Source of the DNA: an uncultured Eubacteriales bacterium
GTDB lineage: Bacteria > Bacillota > Clostridia > Tissierellales > Peptoniphilaceae
Direction of reading: 5' to 3'
DNA: 32,609 nt
Assembly (NCBI GenBank): GCA_900539725.1
Contig: UQDI01000017.1
Coordinates: 1 to 32,609 of the forward strand
Shown here: positions 7,960-16,075 of the stretch, piece after piece
Layout of the letters: each line of letters opens with the position of its first letter
Position numbering within the stretch: the stretch's first letter is position 1
Position numbers and translations under genes: made by a program
Notes under the pieces: generated by a model
The model's database searches: none
What the model was told of the DNA's origin: nothing
The model's input: only the letters and a program-made list of their open reading frames with translations

Positions 7960-9508
7960 AAAGAGAAGAAAGAAAATTTTACTAGCATTGGCATTTTTCG
8001 CCTTGCTTATAGCGTCAGGCTTAGGATCAGAATTTTCCTTAAGCTCTTTTTTGCGTGGTCGGCCAGATATGTTTGACCTAGTCAGGAGGATGTTTACACT
8101 TGATTTTGCTTACATCGCCTCGGTTATGGACCTGGTCTTCGAAACATTTCTTATGGCCTTTGTATCATCGGCCTTCGGAGTCTTCTTGGCGTGCATCATA
8201 ACATTCTTCCTGCCATACAATACAAGCCCTTCGCAAATAGTCTCAAAAGTACTAAGCGCAGTATTTTCAGTATTTAGAACACTTCCATCACTTATATGGG
8301 CGGCGTTACTTGTGAGCTTTTTCTCAGCTGGTCGCTTTTCAGGACTATTGGCACTTAGCATCATTTCATTTTTCATGTCAACAAAATTAATAAAAGAATA
8401 CATAGAGGCCATGGACAAGGACGATTTTGATTTTTACAAGTCACTTGGCATTGGCAAGGGCAAAATCTATTACAAGATAATTCTAACTAAGATGAGAAAA
8501 TTTATTGTATCGACATTTTTATTATGTTTGGAGAGCAACATTAGAAGCGCGTCGATACTTGGACTAGTTGGCGCAGGTGGCATAGGACAAAGACTGTGGC
8601 TAGAGTTAAATCACATGAACTATGATAGAGTCTCGTCAATCATCTTTATGCTACTTATTTTAATTTTCTTTATAGACCTTGTGAGCCAAAAGCTTAGACA
8701 GGTCGATGTTAAGAGCCCAATCAAAGTAAATGACCTAGCTTCATATAAGAGGAGCAAGATACTTAAGAAGATATTCTTCGCAATATTTTTAATAGCACTC
8801 TTCCTTGTAATAAAGTTTTCTATCAATATCACATACGAGCGCTTCCTTCTTGGTCTTAAGCAAGGTAGTGTCATCATAGGAAAGATATTTGATCCAGATT
8901 TTGCTTATCTATCAAGGGCAGTGCCAGCGGCCGTTGAGTCAGCTGCCATCGCCATCTTCGCTTCGCTTATGGGAGCCATCGTATCATTTATCTTTACTCC
9001 ATTTACTGCGGTGAACATCGCTCCTTCGAAAAAAGTTTCAGTGCTATTTAAAGTACTTATCAATGTAATCAGGACCTTCCCGCCAATCATCTCAGCCATA
9101 ATTTTCTTCAGAGGGCTGGGACCGGGTCCCTTTGCAGGCGCGCTCGCACTTACAGTCTACACATCTGGCATGCTTAGTAAACTTTACTTCGAATACATCG
9201 AGGACATACCAGCTGATTCAATCATGTCTATGCAGGCGCTTGGCCTAAGTCCATTTACCATGTATACGAAAATGATTTATCCAAAGACATACAGAAGCTT
9301 CTTGGGCTTCGTTCTATATAGGCTCGAGTCAAACATCAGAAACTCATCAGTGCTCGGTCTTATCGGCGCAGGCGGTATCGGTACACTACTATCGATGAAC
9401 ATCTCGTGGCGCAATTGGAATCGAGTTGGCTCGCTACTTCTAGTCAGCTCAGTCATGATTATATTCTTTGACTATCTGTCATCAACAATAAGAAAAAAAT
9501 TATTATAA
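7931..9508 (+). CDS. phnE: PhnE permease, two copies fused in one chain
   Basis: This 525-aa membrane protein is about twice the usual 260-280 aa of PhnE. Two homologous halves are visible. Each ends in a near-identical block: ESNIRSASILGLVGAGGIG in the first half and ESNIRNSSVLGLIGAGGIG in the second, with YYKIILTKMRK and YTKMIYPKTYR as matching coupling regions. The halves meet near residues 265-285, around a short charged linker RSKILKKIFF. The fusion covers the usual permease dimer in one chain and ensures an ordered heterodimer. The ATG at 7931 overlaps phnC; an upstream in-frame ATG is followed by a stop. Confidence 0.92.
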   Translation: MTQLKTYLSKKRRKKILLALAFFALLIASGLGSEFSLSSFLRGRPDMFDLVRRMFTLDFAYIASVMDLVFETFLMAFVSSAFGVFLACIITFFLPYNTSPSQIVSKVLSAVFSVFRTLPSLIWAALLVSFFSAGRFSGLLALSIISFFMSTKLIKEYIEAMDKDDFDFYKSLGIGKGKIYYKIILTKMRKFIVSTFLLCLESNIRSASILGLVGAGGIGQRLWLELNHMNYDRVSSIIFMLLILIFFIDLVSQKLRQVDVKSPIKVNDLASYKRSKILKKIFFAIFLIALFLVIKFSINITYERFLLGLKQGSVIIGKIFDPDFAYLSRAVPAAVESAAIAIFASLMGAIVSFIFTPFTAVNIAPSKKVSVLFKVLINVIRTFPPIISAIIFFRGLGPGPFAGALALTVYTSGMLSKLYFEYIEDIPADSIMSMQALGLSPFTMYTKMIYPKTYRSFLGFVLYRLESNIRNSSVLGLIGAGGIGTLLSMNISWRNWNRVGSLLLVSSVMIIFFDYLSSTIRKKLL

Positions 9509-9510
9509 TT

Positions 9511-9538
9511 AAGTGGGCACTCGCTCACTTTTTTTATT
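9511..9538 (+). terminator. Intrinsic terminator after phnE
   Basis: An 8-bp stem AAGTGGGC/GCTCACTT (one G-U pair) with loop ACTC runs straight into a T-tract (9529-9535). It lies two bases after the phnE stop and closes the glmS-phnE unit. Confidence 0.9.
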
Positions 9539-9591
9539 CTTATAAAAATTTAATGATATAAAATATTTTTATAGGTTTATTAAAAAAGGTA

Positions 9592-9620
9592 TTGACTTTA
9601 AACATATTGAAGAGTATAAT
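9592..9620 (+). promoter_or_regulatory. Strong sigma-A promoter of the iron operon
   Basis: TTGACT (9592-9597) and a perfect TATAAT (9615-9620) are 17 bases apart, close to the ideal vegetative promoter. The start of transcription should fall near 9627, inside the palindromic operator that begins at 9621. The strength of the core promoter suggests control is by repression. Confidence 0.88.
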
Positions 9621-9656
9621 ATTAGCTATAGCTAACAAAAGTTAGCTATAGCTAAT
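9621..9656. promoter_or_regulatory. Double palindromic operator at the start site
   Basis: Two identical perfect 14-bp palindromes TTAGCTATAGCTAA (9622-9635 and 9642-9655) have starts 20 bp apart, about two helical turns, on the same DNA face. Together they form a 36-bp inverted repeat with AAAA at its centre. The TTAG-N6-CTAA pattern resembles operators of DtxR/IdeR/MntR-type metal repressors, which fits an iron-uptake operon, but the regulator is inferred. The transcribed part would also form a stem of at least 10 bp near the mRNA 5' end. Confidence 0.75.
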
Positions 9657-9658
9657 TT

Positions 9659-9712
9659 AAATATTGGCTGAGAAATGTTTTTTAAACGGCGATTGTATTT
9701 GCCAAATATTTT
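9659..9712 (+). other. Possible leader stem before the FTR1 gene
   Basis: AAATATTGGC (9659-9668) can pair with GCCAAATATTT (9701-9711), leaving one bulged base. The long-range stem encloses about 32 bases and ends just before the ribosome site AAAGGAGGA (9715-9723). It may set translation or stability of the message; no known riboswitch motif was recognised. Confidence 0.35.
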
Positions 9713-9726
9713 CGAAAGGAGGAACT

Positions 9727-10995
9727 ATGAAAAAACTAAGCATTTTATTGGTGACAGCATTAGTTTTTTTGATGTCCATTACTAATGTTTTTGCAGATAT
9801 GGCAGATAAAAAATACAAAGACTGGGAAGATGTAAGTAAGGACATGGAAGTCGTTTTAAGGGATGCCCTTAAAATTTATGAAGCAGGCGGTCCAGATGCA
9901 GGCAAGGAAGGCTATGACAAAATTAACGAAGCTTATTTTAGATATTATGAAAAATTAGGCTTTGAAAAAATTGTTATGACAACAATTTCTGGTAAGCGTG
10001 GATCAACTGTCGAGAACCAATTTTATTTGGCGAGAAAATCTATGCGTCAAAATGAAGATATCGATGTTGTTAAAGATGAAGTTGAAGTACTAATTAGATA
10101 TCTACACGAAGATGCAAAGACACTTGACGGTATGAGAGGTAAAACCGGTTCTGGCTGGGGCGTTTTCTTTAGCGTTTTAGGACTAACTTTAAGAGAAGGT
10201 CTTGAAGCAATCCTAATTGTCGCAGCACTTATTGCTTATCTTGTAAAGACAAACAATTTAAAATACGTAAAAGGCGTTTATATCGGCGCGATTTTAGGTA
10301 TTGTTGCTTCAATAATTCTTGCAATTATATTCAATATGATTGCTCAGAAATTTGGCGCTGACAGCAGTGGTGTTAGCCAAGAGATTTTTGAAGGATGCGG
10401 AATGTTTTTGGCTGTTATTGTTTTATTCTATGTATCAAACTGGATGCTATCAAAATCTGAAGTTGAAGTTTGGAATCATTACATCCAATCAAAAGTCGAA
10501 AGTTCAATTACAAAAGGAAGTGCTATGGCTTTAGTATTCAGCTCATTCTTAGCAGTTGCCCGTGAAGGCGCGGAATTGATTATTTTCTTCCAAGGTATGA
10601 GAGATAATATTTCAAACAATCCTGCATATATGTGGGGCGGCTTAGCATGCGCAATCGTAGTACTTGCAATTGTATATGTATTGATCACTAAGATGAGTGT
10701 AAAACTTCCATTAAAACCATTCTTCACAGTCACATCAATCTTGATGTTTGTACTTTGTGTTTCATTTATGGGAAAAGGAGTTTACGAATTGCAAGAAGCT
10801 GATGTGATCAGAAGGACAACAATTCCATGGATGAATGGATTTACAATTGACATCTTAGGAATTTATGATAGGGTAGAAACTCTATTGCCACAAGTTATTT
10901 TAATAGTAATAACTATTGTAACAGTTATCGTTCAAATTAAACGTAACAAAATTAAAAGAGCAGAGCTCGAAAGAGATTATGCAAATAAGAACTAA
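9727..10995 (+). CDS. FTR1-family high-affinity iron permease
   Basis: This 422-aa membrane protein moves ferric iron in the FTR1/EfeU/FetM family. A signal peptide (about 1-23, ending NVFAD) leads to an extracytosolic domain of roughly 110 residues, then about seven membrane helices. Both iron-channel motifs are present: REGLE at 156-160 (LREGLEAILIVAAL) and REGAE at 279-283 (AREGAELIIFF). The ATG at 9727 follows AAAGGAGGA; a frame opening at 9664 lacks a ribosome site and would bury the signal peptide. It is the first gene of the operon, and the P19 lipoprotein follows 13 bases later, a pairing seen in Campylobacter P19 and E. coli FetMP systems. Confidence 0.93.
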   Translation: MKKLSILLVTALVFLMSITNVFADMADKKYKDWEDVSKDMEVVLRDALKIYEAGGPDAGKEGYDKINEAYFRYYEKLGFEKIVMTTISGKRGSTVENQFYLARKSMRQNEDIDVVKDEVEVLIRYLHEDAKTLDGMRGKTGSGWGVFFSVLGLTLREGLEAILIVAALIAYLVKTNNLKYVKGVYIGAILGIVASIILAIIFNMIAQKFGADSSGVSQEIFEGCGMFLAVIVLFYVSNWMLSKSEVEVWNHYIQSKVESSITKGSAMALVFSSFLAVAREGAELIIFFQGMRDNISNNPAYMWGGLACAIVVLAIVYVLITKMSVKLPLKPFFTVTSILMFVLCVSFMGKGVYELQEADVIRRTTIPWMNGFTIDILGIYDRVETLLPQVILIVITIVTVIVQIKRNKIKRAELERDYANKN

Positions 10996-11008
10996 TAGGA
11001 GGTTTATT

Positions 11009-11677
11009 ATGAGTTCAAAATTAAAAAAATTATTCGCACTAGCACTTGCAATTATGACAGTTGCAGCTTACGGATGTAATCAAGCACCAAAACCAGCTGA
11101 TGATAATACAGCTAAGGTTGAAGACAAAAAAGATGAAGACACAAAAACTGAAGACACAAAAACTGAAGACAGCAAAGACGTTGCAGCTCCTGGTGAAGAC
11201 GCAGGATTCGACGAATTCCCAATTGGCGACGAACAAGAATCAGGCCCTCTAGCAGTTGCTGGTGTTTATTTCCAACCAGTAGATATGGAACCAGCAGGTA
11301 ATTCATTATCAAAAGAAGAAGCTGACTGCCACATCGAAGCTGATATTTCAGCTACAGATGAAGGTACAACTCTTGGTTACGGCGCAGGTGACTTTGTTCC
11401 TTGGTTAAATGTTAAAGCATATATCCAAAAGAAAGGTTCAGACAAGGTTCAAGAAGTTGCTTTCATGCCAATGAACGCATCAGATGGTCCACACTATGGT
11501 GCAAATATAAAATTTGAAGAAGGTCTTGGCACATACAATGTTAAGTTTGAAATTTCTGCTCCAGGAAACGACTATCTATTACACGTTGACAAAGAAACAG
11601 GTGTAACAGGAAGATTCTGGACAGAGCCAATCGTTATTGAATGGCCAGAATTTGAATGGACAGGTCCAAAGTGGTAA
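11009..11677 (+). CDS. P19/Tp34-family iron-transport lipoprotein
   Basis: This 222-aa extracytosolic metal-binding lipoprotein is the partner of FTR1. The lipobox ends at Cys23 (AAYGC). An acidic EDxKx repeat linker (about 37-57) precedes a P19 immunoglobulin-like domain (about 75-222). Residues matching the known P19 copper/iron site are all visible: His108 and Glu110 (CHIEAD), Met155, Asp159 and His162 (PMNASDGPHYG), and His192 (LLHVD). It ends with WPEFEWTGPKW. The ATG at 11009 follows AGGAGG; an earlier ATG at 10979 overlaps the FTR1 gene and lacks a site. It probably binds iron with copper as cofactor and feeds FTR1. Confidence 0.92.
   Translation: MSSKLKKLFALALAIMTVAAYGCNQAPKPADDNTAKVEDKKDEDTKTEDTKTEDSKDVAAPGEDAGFDEFPIGDEQESGPLAVAGVYFQPVDMEPAGNSLSKEEADCHIEADISATDEGTTLGYGAGDFVPWLNVKAYIQKKGSDKVQEVAFMPMNASDGPHYGANIKFEEGLGTYNVKFEISAPGNDYLLHVDKETGVTGRFWTEPIVIEWPEFEWTGPKW
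11120..11179 (+). repeat. Four 15-bp units in the P19 linker
   Basis: Four consecutive 15-bp units (11120, 11135, 11150, 11165) encode EDKKD, EDTKT, EDTKT and EDSKD. The two central units, GAAGACACAAAAACT, are identical and the outer two are degenerate copies. Being in frame and a multiple of three, the array can change length by slippage without breaking the protein. Confidence 0.85.
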
Positions 11678-11685
11678 AAAATATT

Positions 11686-11727
11686 GGAAATGGCTTTTAG
11701 CCATTTCCTCCTTGTACATAGGAGGAA
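11686..11727 (+). promoter_or_regulatory. Two competing hairpins before the DUF2318 gene
   Basis: Hairpin A is a perfect 9-bp stem GGAAATGGC (11686-11694)/GCCATTTCC (11700-11708) with loop TTTTA. Hairpin B is a perfect 8-bp stem TTCCTCCT (11705-11712)/AGGAGGAA (11720-11727) with a 7-base loop, and its 3' arm is the ribosome site of the next gene. Bases 11705-11708 are needed by both, so they exclude each other. No T-run follows, so this is not a standard terminator. It could tune DUF2318 expression relative to P19. Confidence 0.6.
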
Positions 11728-11729
11728 TT

Positions 11730-12971
11730 ATGTTAAAGATATTTATTAAAGTAATGGAAGCTGGCGTAGGATTCTCATTTATAATGGGTCTGGCGCTTGG
11801 ATATCTAAGTACAGAAAACTTCAAAAGCAAATATAAAATTATTTTTGGCACAGTCTTTGTAGGCACTCTTGCGGCAATTATCTCTTCAGTCATTAGAGAA
11901 ATTCCAAATTTTGTCAACAGAAGCGCTTTGTCATTTTGGTCAATGGTACCAATAGTAATTGCTTTTATTGGAATTATCATTTTTTATTTTTTAAAAGAAA
12001 AATCCAGTATATATAAAAATATTTTTGTTAGTTTTTTGTCCATTTATATCATAGCGTCATTTTTCTATTATATGCCGGCTCTTTTTGTTCAGCTAAACAA
12101 TTTTGTTTATTATGGAGAATCTGCTGTATCCACCATGGTTCTATACAGAATCATTGGTTATGTATTTGCAGTTGTTCTGATGATTTTATCGAGTATTGCA
12201 ATTTTCAAAATCGTTAGACGAGTTGACAAAATTTACAGGGATAAAATTTTAATGATCTCATTATCAATTTGGGGAATAAATCAAATATTTATTGTTCTTC
12301 AAAGACTATACGCAGTTGACATTATACCGAGAAATGCAAGTGTGTTTAACACAATTGCTTGGGTAATAAACCATGCACATTACATCGGATTTAGTCTAAT
12401 GATTTTTTTAATAATCCTGCCAATAATCTTATATTTAAATAATATTAAGGTTAAGGAAACTTTTAAAAATCCTGCAGAATTGAGAAAAAAGAAATATCAT
12501 ATGAGATGCAATAGAAATTTGGCAAAATTTTTATTAATTTTAATCGTTATTAACGTTTTTAGTTTAACTTATTTAAGGGCTTATTCTGGACGCGAAATTC
12601 AGCTTTCAGAACCCGAAGAGTATGAAATTGACAACGATATGATTGTTATCCCACTGTCAGAACTTGAAGATATGAAACTCCACCGTTATCAATACACGGC
12701 ATCTGATGGAGTTCACATGAGATTTTTCTTAATTAAAAAATCTCAGGGTTCATATGGAGTTGTGCTTGATGCTTGTGAAATTTGCGGGCCATCAGGTTAT
12801 TATGAGCGTGGCAACGATGTCATTTGCAAATTGTGTGATGTTATTATGAATCGTGGTACAATTGGTTTTAAGGGCGGATGTAATCCAATCCCTATACCAT
12901 ACATTGTTCACGATGAAAAAATAAAAATCAACATGCAAGATCTTGATGCCAACAGCTTTGTATTTAAGTAG
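11730..12971 (+). CDS. DUF2318 membrane protein, Cys-rich C-terminus
   Basis: This 413-aa protein corresponds to the DUF2318 member of P19/FTR1 loci (Cj1660 position). About eight membrane helices occupy residues 1-290, followed by an extracytosolic domain with CEIC (Cys349, Cys352), CKLC (Cys366, Cys369) and Cys384 in KGGCNPIP. These look like metal or Fe-S ligands and suggest electron transfer or iron reduction. The ATG at 11730 follows AGGAGGAATT; a longer frame from 11637 overlaps P19 and passes through the hairpins. Translation may be controlled by the preceding RNA hairpins. The reaction is unproven; the family call is firm. Confidence 0.88.
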   Translation: MLKIFIKVMEAGVGFSFIMGLALGYLSTENFKSKYKIIFGTVFVGTLAAIISSVIREIPNFVNRSALSFWSMVPIVIAFIGIIIFYFLKEKSSIYKNIFVSFLSIYIIASFFYYMPALFVQLNNFVYYGESAVSTMVLYRIIGYVFAVVLMILSSIAIFKIVRRVDKIYRDKILMISLSIWGINQIFIVLQRLYAVDIIPRNASVFNTIAWVINHAHYIGFSLMIFLIILPIILYLNNIKVKETFKNPAELRKKKYHMRCNRNLAKFLLILIVINVFSLTYLRAYSGREIQLSEPEEYEIDNDMIVIPLSELEDMKLHRYQYTASDGVHMRFFLIKKSQGSYGVVLDACEICGPSGYYERGNDVICKLCDVIMNRGTIGFKGGCNPIPIPYIVHDEKIKINMQDLDANSFVFK

Positions 12972-12978
12972 GTGACAT

Positions 12979-14253
12979 ATGTTTTTTAGAATGATTAAAG
13001 GTGCAATCTTTAGGCAGAAGAAAAAAATGGTCTTGATTGCACTTGTAGTAATGCTTGGCACTTGTCTTTCAACCGCTATGCTTAACACAATGCTTGGTAT
13101 TGGAGACAAGGTCAACAGAGAATTAAAAGCTTATGGGGCGAATATAAATGTTGTCCCAAAAGAATCTTCCATGCTTGATGATATTTATGGAATTGGCGAG
13201 GATAGTCAAAAAAATTATTTGAAAGAAGATGAACTTGGCTTAATAAAAACCATCTTTTGGTCTTTCAATATCGTTGATTACACACCATATTTAAATATCA
13301 ATGCGAAAGTTGATGGAGAATCTACAAGAGTTGTAGGAACATGGTTTTATTATCACATGGATCTTCCAACTGGCGAATCCATCGATACAGGTATGAGAAA
13401 ATTAAAAACTTGGTGGAATATCGATGGCGAGTGGATTGAAGATGCAGATACAGACAAAGTCATGGTTGGCACTGTCTTTGCTCTTAGAAACAATTATAAG
13501 CTTGGCGATAAAATTAAAATCGAAGGTTCTTCTAAAACAAAAGAATTTACAATCGCAGGTATTTTTGATTCAGGTAGTGATGAAGACTCACACATTTATC
13601 TACCATTAAAAATTGCTCAAGAATTGGATGGGGTATCAAATGTAGTTTCTCGCGTAGAAGTTTCTGCATTAACAACTCCTGATAACGATTTGGCAAGAAA
13701 AGCCGCAAGAAATCCAAAGTCTCTTACAATTAAGGAATGGGAGGTTTGGTACTGTACAGCTTATGTAAGTGCGATTTGTTATCAAATTCAAGAAGTTATG
13801 ACTGACTCAATCGCAAAGCCTATTAGGCAGGTAGCAGAAAGCGAAGGCGATATTTTAAACAAGACAACTCTGCTAATGGTTTTAATTACCGCACTAAGCT
13901 TAATTGGTGCAGCACTTGCGATTTCAAATCTGGTAACAGCATCTGTCATGGAAAGGCGCGCTGAAATTGGACTGCAGAAAGCAATTGGTGCAAATAACAC
14001 GAGAATTATTACGAGAATTTTAGCTGAAAATATTAGCACAGGTATTATGGGTGGAACCGTCGGATATTTTATTGGACTTGGTCTTACTCAAATCATTGGT
14101 ATAACAGTTTTTGGCTCTGGTATCCCGCCTACACCGATGGTAATACCTATTGTGATTATTTTGATTTTACTTGTAATTGTTTTAGGCTCCATACCAGCCA
14201 TTAGATATTTGCTAAAACTTAATCCAACGGAGGTGCTTCATGGAAAAGGCTAA
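12979..14253 (+). CDS. MacB/FtsX-type ABC permease 1 (iron locus)
   Basis: This 424-aa permease has the MacB/FtsX plan: one N-terminal helix (about 13-33), a large extracytosolic domain with the marker ELKAYGANINVVPKES, then three C-terminal helices from about residue 290. The segment VMERRAEIGLQKAIGANN before the third helix and the closing LNPTEVLHGKG are family hallmarks. It follows DUF2318 by seven bases with a weak TAGGTGA site and overlaps the next permease by 14 bases, so both are probably made together as a heterodimer. MacB-type pumps couple ATP to movement of extracytosolic substrates or proteins rather than classic import. Confidence 0.9.
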   Translation: MFFRMIKGAIFRQKKKMVLIALVVMLGTCLSTAMLNTMLGIGDKVNRELKAYGANINVVPKESSMLDDIYGIGEDSQKNYLKEDELGLIKTIFWSFNIVDYTPYLNINAKVDGESTRVVGTWFYYHMDLPTGESIDTGMRKLKTWWNIDGEWIEDADTDKVMVGTVFALRNNYKLGDKIKIEGSSKTKEFTIAGIFDSGSDEDSHIYLPLKIAQELDGVSNVVSRVEVSALTTPDNDLARKAARNPKSLTIKEWEVWYCTAYVSAICYQIQEVMTDSIAKPIRQVAESEGDILNKTTLLMVLITALSLIGAALAISNLVTASVMERRAEIGLQKAIGANNTRIITRILAENISTGIMGGTVGYFIGLGLTQIIGITVFGSGIPPTPMVIPIVIILILLVIVLGSIPAIRYLLKLNPTEVLHGKG

Positions 14254-15388
14254 AAGAAAAAATGTACAATTCTTTTGGAAGATGGTTGAGTCATCGATAG
14301 CAAGAAGAAAGGCTCGTATGCTAACTGCACTTCTAGCAATTGCAATGGGCGCAACGATTTTATCAGGTCTTGTTACAATATATTACGATATTCCAAGACA
14401 ATTGGGAAAAGAATTTAGAAGTTATGGAGCAAATATGATTGTTATTCCAAAATCTCAAGATGATAAGATTGGAGATAATCATATTGATGAAATAAAAAAA
14501 CTTGCAGGTGACAAACTTGTGGGAATTGCTCCTTATATTTATCAAAATGCAAAAATCAATGAGCAACCTTTTGTAATTGCAGCTACAAATTTTGACGGCT
14601 TAAAGAAGAACAGTCCATTCTGGCTGGTTGATGGTGATTGGCCGAGTGAAAAAAGGACAGTTATGCTTGGTCATGAAATTTCAAAAAAACTTGGCCTAAA
14701 AATCGGCGATCCTTTTGTACTGAGCACTCCAAAAGAAAATTCACAAGAAATGAGAGACAGTGATTTTAAAGTTGCTTCAATTGTAACGACTGGCGGAAAA
14801 GAAGAAGATTTAATATTTATGTCTATTGAAGATATTAGATCTATTATGGGCGATTTAAATATCAATATCATCGAATGTTCAATTGATGCAAATAGTGAAG
14901 AGCTTCAAGCAATTGCAAATAAAATAAATGAAATCGATAGCACTGTTAGTGCCAGACTTGTTAAAAGAGTTACAGAATCACAAGGCGTGGTACTTGAAAA
15001 ACTTCAAGCCCTTGTATGGATTGTTACAATTATTGTTTTATTTATCATGATGATATGCGTTAGTACAACAATGATGGCTGTTGTAACTGAAAGAAGAAAA
15101 GAAATTGCTCTTAAAAAAGCCTTGGGCGCACACAATAAATCAATAATTTATGATTTCTTAGGCGAAGGATTTTTACTTGGACTAATGGGCGGAGCCCTTG
15201 GTTCTTTACTTGGATATTTATTTGCAAGTGAAGTGTCAAGACGAGTTTTTGCAAGAGGCGTAAATTTTTTATGGGCTCTAGTTCCAATTACAATCATTGT
15301 ATCAATAGCAATTACAATTGTGGCTTGTATTATACCAGTTAAAACTGCAACTGCAGTTGATCCAGCACTTGTATTGAGGGGGGAATAA
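14240..15388 (+). CDS. MacB/FtsX-type ABC permease 2 (iron locus)
   Basis: This 382-aa paralogue of the preceding permease shares the order of one helix, extracytosolic domain and three helices. Matching signposts are EFRSYGANMIVIPKS, VTERRKEIALKKALGAHN and a C-terminal VDPALVLRGE. GGAGGTG lies before the ATG, inside the previous gene, and the stop shares one base with the ATPase start (TAATG). The two permeases and the ATPase at 15388 form one transporter, equivalent to the Cj1661-Cj1662-Cj1663 part of the Campylobacter P19 locus. Confidence 0.9.
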   Translation: MEKAKRKNVQFFWKMVESSIARRKARMLTALLAIAMGATILSGLVTIYYDIPRQLGKEFRSYGANMIVIPKSQDDKIGDNHIDEIKKLAGDKLVGIAPYIYQNAKINEQPFVIAATNFDGLKKNSPFWLVDGDWPSEKRTVMLGHEISKKLGLKIGDPFVLSTPKENSQEMRDSDFKVASIVTTGGKEEDLIFMSIEDIRSIMGDLNINIIECSIDANSEELQAIANKINEIDSTVSARLVKRVTESQGVVLEKLQALVWIVTIIVLFIMMICVSTTMMAVVTERRKEIALKKALGAHNKSIIYDFLGEGFLLGLMGGALGSLLGYLFASEVSRRVFARGVNFLWALVPITIIVSIAITIVACIIPVKTATAVDPALVLRGE

Positions 15389-16074
15389 TGAATATATTAG
15401 AATTAAAAGATATCTCAAAGATATACGGAGATTTAAAGGCACTAGATAAAATAAACTTAAATGTGGAAAAAGGCGAATGGGTTTCAATCATGGGTCCATC
15501 AGGTAGCGGTAAAACAACAATGATGAATATCATCGGCTGTATGGATAAGCCTTCTATAGGTGAAGTTTTACTTGAAGGAATTGATGTTTCAAAATTAACT
15601 CAAAAGGAATTAACCGAGATTAGAAGAGATAAGATTGGACTAATTTTTCAACAATTCCACTTGGTAAACTATTTAACTGCCTTAGAAAATGTTATGATGG
15701 CCCAATACTATCACTCAATGGTAGACAAGGAAGAGGCCTTGCAAGCCCTTGAAAGCGTTGGATTAAAAGATAGGCACAATCACTTACCTAATCAGCTTTC
15801 AGGTGGCGAACAACAGCGTGTTTGTATCGCCCGTGCTCTCATCAACCATCCTTCCCTTATCTTAGCAGATGAGCCGACAGGGAATTTGGACGAAAAGAAT
15901 GAAATGCTTGTTTTGGATATTTTAGAAAGACTTCATAACAGCGGATCAACAATTGTAGTTGTTACTCACGATCAAGAGGTTGGTGTTGAGGCAGAAAGAA
16001 TCGTTTTTCTAGAGCATGGAAGAATTGCTAGAGAAGAAAAACAAAAAAGACAAAGACCAGTTTTGGAGGTTTAA
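15388..16074 (+). CDS. MacB-type ABC ATPase (iron locus, first module)
   Basis: This 228-aa ATPase of the LolD/MacB group has Walker A GPSGSGKT (36-43), Q-loop LIFQQFHLV, signature LSGGEQQRVCIARAL and Walker B LILADEPTGNLD. The length and GNLDEKN form are typical of ATPases paired with FtsX-like permeases. It starts on the final base of the preceding stop, so translation is coupled. It is expected to drive the permease pair encoded at 12979-15388. Its last residues (EEKQKRQRPVLEV) form a charged tail whose role is unknown. Confidence 0.93.
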   Translation: MNILELKDISKIYGDLKALDKINLNVEKGEWVSIMGPSGSGKTTMMNIIGCMDKPSIGEVLLEGIDVSKLTQKELTEIRRDKIGLIFQQFHLVNYLTALENVMMAQYYHSMVDKEEALQALESVGLKDRHNHLPNQLSGGEQQRVCIARALINHPSLILADEPTGNLDEKNEMLVLDILERLHNSGSTIVVVTHDQEVGVEAERIVFLEHGRIAREEKQKRQRPVLEV

Positions 16075-16075
16075 T

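Noticed and set aside
11061..11312. Overlapping frames on both strands within the P19 gene (11039-11312)
   Set aside because: They are shadows produced by the low-complexity acidic repeat; they lack ribosome sites and sensible protein features.
11637..11729. DUF2318 start at ATG 11637
   Set aside because: It lies within the P19 coding region, crosses the two hairpins and has no ribosome site; 11730 has AGGAGG at proper spacing.
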